A DNA stretch of 64,000 nt, taken from assembly GCA_024704765.1 (NCBI GenBank), contig JAKMXF010000111.1, forward strand, positions 1,256,619-1,320,618, given 5' to 3'. A program made the translations under genes and the position numbers. Every line of letters begins with the position of its first letter. Position 1 is the first letter of the stretch. The DNA comes from Oopsacas minuta. Taxonomy: Eukaryota > Porifera > Hexactinellida > Lyssacinosida > Leucopsacidae. Below the pieces are notes generated by a model. The model had not been told where the DNA came from, did no database searches, and saw nothing but the letters and a program-made list of their open reading frames with translations. Of the stretch, positions 60,801 to 64,000 are shown in pieces.

Positions 60801-63385
60801 TAGAATTCAATAAAACTTCACTAAATATATTGAACATGCTGAATCCGATTTTCACATTTTTGGATTAATCATATGTAAATTTATTGTTGTTTTTATGAAT
60901 ATAAAGTAAACAAATTAGCAAAATCTTAAAGTTTACGTAGATAATTGCCCTCAACGACTACAAAGGGACTTTATCTTACAAAATAATTCAATATCATGTA
61001 TGTCATATATGCATATTTGTGAATTACATTTTCTAAATATATCTCTATTATAATACTCAAGGGAGCCGTCAATTTGGAGAATAATGGATACCTCGAGGCG
61101 GAATGCGGCAAGTTCATCGCGAAGCAACGAGCCAAAGCGATCAGCTTGTGCAACTGCGTGCTGCGTAGTAATAATACTACGCAGCACGCAGTTGTTCAAG
61201 CTGATAAGTAATAATATTCTGAATAGTAATATTATATTCCAATATTAGGTTAACAATACACAGTGTCTCTTTGTGTAGATTCGCAATATAGAATTATTCA
61301 ATATAATTTAATTAGAACAATGAATGAAGTTAATACTGTTGATATAGTTTAATTAATCTTTTCAGTTTCAGGTGAAAGTTTCCCCACTATACGTATACCT
61401 ACTATATAAGTGTAGATGCGGCTGACCCAATAGAGAAATTGATATTTGTTGGAAGAGACAAAGGGTATGTGAAGACATTAATCCCATATACTATCTTACA
61501 GTTTATGACAAGTGCATTAACGTGTCCAAGATGTGGAGGAATAATCCGAGATATGTGTGTGATAAAAGACAGTGATCAACTTATAGTTTGTCTAAACTGT
61601 AAGAAAACAGATGAGTAGTAACCAGGACTACTCAATTCAAAGAAGCAATATCAGGATTGAGAGTAAAGTGTCCGTTACAGAATAGAGGCTGTAGGTACAT
61701 TGGAAAATTGAGTAATTTAGAAAGTCACATGCAGTATCGTCAGTAATTTATATTTGACTGTCCTCAGAATTGTAACCAAATATTGAAGAGGAAGTCTTTA
61801 AAACTCATAAGAAAATTTCGTGTAATATGAGGCTAGTTAGATGCGTTAATTGTGAAGAGAGATTATACTTTAAAGATATGAGAACTCATTTGGAGGTTTG
61901 TAAGTATTTTCCCGTACAATGCGTTTGTCGTCAACGCATTCGAAGAAAAGATCTACAAATTCATAAACAAGACAATTGCTTGTAACTTTAAACAACATGG
62001 ATGTGATGTTATGTTTAAGAGAAGATCCTTAGAGTCTCATATACAGGAAAACTAAGCCAAACACCATATACTTAGAATAAGAACACTTGAGAGTAGAATT
62101 ATTACTTTAGAGAGTCAAAACTATAAACACAAAGATGAGGAAAACAATCAAAAGAAATAAACAAAATTGTTGAAAAACAAAGAGATCATTGAATCAGAGG
62201 ATTTCAGTCAGTACAAGTTAGTTCTGAATTGGAGAATATTAATAGACAATTTCAGAGGTACATTATTGGTGTATGGACTTACATTCACTATTCCTTGTTG
62301 TGGAATAAAATTCTTAACTAAATGCCTCGTAAAAAAAACACACTGATATTAGCAGTTGTTGTCTGGCCTGTCAGAATGAAAGAAGCGTTTTCATACAATT
62401 TCTGGAGTATTGTTATAGATCAAGAAAATGATAAATTATGTGAGAAACAAGAGGGTAATTATAAATGTATTATTAACAAGGAAATAACGCCAGCATCTAC
62501 AAGCAGGCCATTCGAAGCTAGTATGCTCATTGCTAGATATAAACTAGCATGTCTCTATGAATATATTAAAGACGGAGTATTGAATGTTAAGGTATATACT
62601 CAGAAATAATCTTCAGTTTGTATTTTGGCTAACCCTCTCCCCAGGATGTACCTGGTGTGATAGAGTTTCTGGGAGATATACTCCCAAACAACTCTTAAAT
62701 AAATATAAATATTTATACCTAATCTAATGATTCTAAGTTGGTTATGACGTCATAACGTAAGACAAATAAAGCAGGAAATAGTACTGCATGCATCTATAAC
62801 ATTACAATATATAAGTGGAATTTGATTAATGCGAACTCCAAATTGTACATTACACGATTCTCATTGATAGACATTGAAGGAGACTGAACATTTGTAGATG
62901 ATATCAGTATTGTATTAATCTTGTGTTATTGTATTAGTATAACGAGAGCCTACTACACACCCTATATAAGATGGTTACATAAACATACCTTTAGTCTGCT
63001 CAGGAGCTAACCACTGCACAGCAGTAGCATTAGTAACCTTATACTCAATGTTGATCTTTAATTCATCCTTACCAACAATCATATCACTAAATAAAGTTAT
63101 TGATAGAGAAGTTCCAAGGACAGAGGATGCTCCTATCTCCCATTTCAATTTGCGGTTACTAACACAATCGCATACCTCAATTACTTGTATGTTATGAATA
63201 TCAAGTATCAGTAGAGGAGAGGGTACTCCACTAGAACATATGTTAAAGTGTAGCTCAGCTGTAGCAGATATTATCTTAGAACTAAAGTCAAAATCTGCTT
63301 CCCACACAAGATGAGACAATCTGTAATCTTTTGTGTTAGCACAAGACAGAGGATCAGTAGGAAATATAGTTTCTGTTGTAGCCAT
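54855..63385 (-). CDS. LTA4H: Leukotriene A4 hydrolase / aminopeptidase, six exons
   Basis: Minus-strand exons 62989-63385, 57419-57716, 57153-57362, 56462-56757, 55614-56103 and 54855-55065 join in frame to 633 aa (human form 611). N-terminal saddle domain starts [15 protein letters not shown]. Further marks are [19 protein letters not shown], the GGMEH peptide-binding motif in [14 protein letters not shown], the zinc site HEISH with WLNEGFT (HExxH-x18-E), SSVPYEKG, and a C-terminal helical domain ending [10 protein letters not shown]. It is an M1-family cytosolic zinc aminopeptidase; vertebrate LTA4H also makes LTB4. Asp375 is kept but the residue matching Tyr378 is Phe ([14 protein letters not shown]). 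Introns are 5272, 56, 395, 358 and 548 bp, all GT-AG. The first one hosts a TRAF-like gene and a TRAF pseudogene on the other strand. LTB4 synthesis cannot be inferred. Confidence 0.94.
56308..56428. mobile_element. 121-bp MITE in an LTA4H intron
   Basis: The left end 'cagtagaacttagataa' and the reverse complement of the right end ('tagtagaactctgataag') are inverted repeats flanked by TA (56306-56307 and 56429-56430). It ends 33 bp from exon 56462-56757. Non-coding; TIR differs from the 'cagtcaact' family. Confidence 0.65.
57731..57763. repeat. Four-copy 8-bp tandem repeat (gataacca)
   Basis: Four head-to-tail copies of 'gataacca' immediately upstream of an LTA4H splice acceptor, in intron 1. 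Short minisatellite. Confidence 0.9.
58740..58909. mobile_element. 170-bp MITE, 'cagtcaact' family, TA duplication
   Basis: The ends 'cagagtcaactcccgttata' and 'cgatattatgagagttgac' are inverted relatives flanked by TA at 58738-58739 and 58910-58911. Same family as 10671-10996 and 63757-63923. It ends 34 bp before the ATG of the TRAF-like gene and may supply part of its 5' region. Confidence 0.75.
58944..60239 (+). CDS. TRAF-like zinc-finger / coiled-coil / MATH protein
   Basis: Single-exon 431-aa cytosolic adaptor. A degenerate RING-like Cys set lies at about 30-70 ([23 protein letters not shown]). TRAF-type zinc fingers span about 85-215 ([52 protein letters not shown]). A coiled coil covers about 218-290 and a C-terminal MATH/TRAF-C domain about 295-431 ([43 protein letters not shown]). 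The order RING-like, TRAF zinc fingers, coiled coil, MATH is that of TRAF proteins, which link membrane receptors to NF-kB and JNK signalling. The RING lacks the full C3HC4 set, so ligase activity is doubtful. It is nested in LTA4H intron 1 on the opposite strand, with a decayed copy 1.2 kb downstream. Confidence 0.9.
   Translation: MSDSVENLLFNGKKGYLMKLFDPKFSEFLRCVAICQRCERIMRDPCKILQGGPQDTVCLNCKKDGEEVTELKAIQRGILILRVKCALQERGCKWTGKLTEIRDHLGNCEEFLLECPQKCKEIRKRSDLEVHMKNHCAMRIVECEHCTRKFHFKDMATHLNTCEYFPVECICGERPRRKDLRIHQRDICLETVIECHFKEYKCEEKFKRRFLEEHLKKNEVKHITLKVVALETRIQILEGKNNKLTAEARQLAISKIDYEEQNKKLKTEVDRLEARNIGIEKMNNNLNKKVYILDELSRYTFVLDWIIVVNIGKMPDINGPTFILPDSGIKVYTKYRIQEYANDILSLSIAVWPISMKEAFSYNYWSFIVDQHDQLSTLCNYKCTDNREMITGTASKVFESCKTIAKFPRNEIDNLKLKQNGKLHVRIYVKR
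60240..61408. other. Spacer between TRAF-like gene and its pseudogene
   Basis: Holds a (GATA)n tract spanning the stop codon of the TRAF-like gene (60236-60253), a (TCTG)n microsatellite (60676-60716), a dispersed-repeat copy at about 60840-60912 (reverse of 7845-7945), and the strong hairpin at 61140-61205. No gene. Confidence 0.55.
61140..61205. repeat. 31-bp near-perfect hairpin in a GC-rich patch
   Basis: Left arm 61140-61170 and right arm 61175-61205 are reverse complements with two mismatches around a 4-bp loop (ataa). The core is 'ctgcgtgctgcgtagta'. The flanking stretch 61090-61140 is markedly more GC-rich than the surroundings. It may be the folded end of a mobile element. A minus-strand frame here (60951-61199) reads protein-like for about 30 codons ([18 protein letters not shown]), but I do not recognise it. 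Confidence 0.8.
61409..62609 (+). pseudogene. Decayed TRAF-like gene copy
   Basis: Homologous in order to the 58944-60239 gene. [20 protein letters not shown] matches its N-terminus, followed by [12 protein letters not shown] and [10 protein letters not shown]. Next come adjacent in-frame stops TAG (61616-61618) and TAA (61619-61621). The similarity continues in shifted frames ([23 protein letters not shown]), and the MATH remnant [20 protein letters not shown] ends with NVKVYTQK and a stop at 62607-62609. No ATG at the expected start, several stops and frameshifts: not able to encode the full protein. The MATH part alone (62322-62609) keeps an open frame. Confidence 0.88.
62741..62756. promoter_or_regulatory. 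Perfect 16-bp palindrome with a CRE core
   Basis: GTTATGACGTCATAAC is its own reverse complement and contains the full CRE/ATF octamer TGACGTCA. It lies in LTA4H intron 1, about 230 bp from exon 1. A regulatory role is only a possibility. Confidence 0.4.
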
Positions 63386-64000
63386 AATTATAATTAGGAT
63401 AACTATATATCACAACTACACTATCTACTATAAAGTATATATGACATAGTTACATAATTTGAGAACTACAGTAATCAGGACCGTACACAGGGGCTGGGGG
63501 GGGTTGGCTCGAACGAACCGTAAATATAGGAAGATTTCGGGCTGGCGTCACTAGCCTAGTTTGTCAATTTTGGTGTTGTCAGTATTGTTTCGATGGTAAT
63601 TGAGATTTCAACGTTTAGCTGATTTGGTTTAACCCGACCACATCAAAATCCGTGCCGGTGGGGCCTATGATTTATATTGTTCATGCACCCATGAGTTCTG
63701 ATTATTAAGTTTCACATTGTCAAAAGATAAATATAAAATTAAGTAAATGAATAAAACAGTCAACTCCAGTTATATCGAAGTTCGAGGACCGCGATAATTC
63801 CTTCGATATGACCTGATATAATGTATGTTATTTTGCTGGTTTGGGAACATATTTGCACTATTTCAGACTTCTATGTAAGCGGGAATTTCGAAAATGCTTG
63901 TTCGATATAATGGAAGTTGATTGTATAATTGTATATTTGATTGATAGGAAGTCAAGTCCGAGTTATTACATGGCAATATTAATTAACATCTGGTAGAGAG
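63386..64000. other. Upstream region of LTA4H
   Basis: Contains the presumed LTA4H promoter next to 63386, a less AT-rich repeat-like patch near 63478-63670 ('ggggctggggggggttgg', 'gtgccggtggggcc'), and the MITE at 63757-63923. No gene recognised before the window ends. Confidence 0.45.
63757..63923. mobile_element. 167-bp MITE, 'cagtcaact' family
   Basis: The left end 'cagtcaactccagttatatc' and the reverse complement of the right end ('caatcaacttccattatatc') are inverted repeats. TA follows the right end at 63924-63925. Same family as 10671-10996 and 58740-58909. Confidence 0.7.

Noticed and set aside
60951-61199. 82-codon minus-strand frame over the hairpin
   Set aside because: Starts inside the hairpin arm and ends in AT-rich DNA. 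Only a short part is protein-like, so it is reported as a finding, not a gene.
1-64000. tRNA or rRNA genes
   Set aside because: I looked for tRNA B-box-like sequences and cloverleaf arms and found none that held up. 'ggttcgaatt'-like matches fall inside the MITEs.

Overview
The window looks like the nuclear genome of an early-branching animal, most likely a demosponge. It is very AT-rich. Its housekeeping genes have mostly short GT-AG introns, and it carries a dense cluster of receptor tyrosine kinases (RTKs) built from SRCR and EGF modules, a family known to be strongly expanded in sponges. The species cannot be named from the sequence alone.

Layout. (1) 1-3353: a long foldback element (about 38-885), then the four last exons of a maleylacetoacetate isomerase / glutathione transferase zeta gene (GSTZ1) on the minus strand. 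(2) 3354-44697: a single 41.3-kb GSTZ1 intron. It holds 14 uninterrupted receptor genes on both strands. Seven have a cytoplasmic tyrosine kinase domain (3768-7223, 11064-13040, 13485-15884, 16990-18966, 21206-23752, 25187-27493, 27990-29891). Seven have only ectodomain, membrane span and a tyrosine-bearing tail (9017-10297, 30220-31212, 32553-33689, 34293-35423, 36466-38016, 39181-40446, 42538-44112). (3) 44698-46478: the first five GSTZ1 exons. Joining all nine exons gives a 224-codon frame with matching splice phases and an unbroken match to the GSTZ1 family. (4) 46479-50807: a 46-bp divergent promoter, a TSEN15-like tRNA-splicing subunit, an unrecognised four-span membrane protein, and MRG15 in three exons. 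(5) 51016-54548: a Goliath-type PA-TM-RING ligase and poly(ADP-ribose) glycohydrolase (PARG). (6) 54855-63385: leukotriene A4 hydrolase / aminopeptidase (LTA4H) in six exons. Its 5.3-kb first intron hosts a TRAF-like gene and a decayed TRAF copy on the opposite strand.

How the receptor genes may work together. The intronless receptors exchange modules. Two RTKs with unrelated ectodomains share a 766-bp kinase block that is nearly identical at DNA level. An RTK and a kinase-less receptor share a 382-bp EGF block. An RTK with 13 near-identical EGF units has a kinase-less neighbour with the same ectodomain. One RTK has lost the ATP-loop glycines and the catalytic lysine. Kinase-bearing, kinase-less and pseudokinase partners with shared outsides or insides suggest a fast-evolving paired-receptor recognition locus. 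That function is inference; the module sharing is directly visible.

Small non-autonomous DNA transposons (hAT-like with 8-bp target duplications, and elements with TA duplications) are scattered through introns and spacers.
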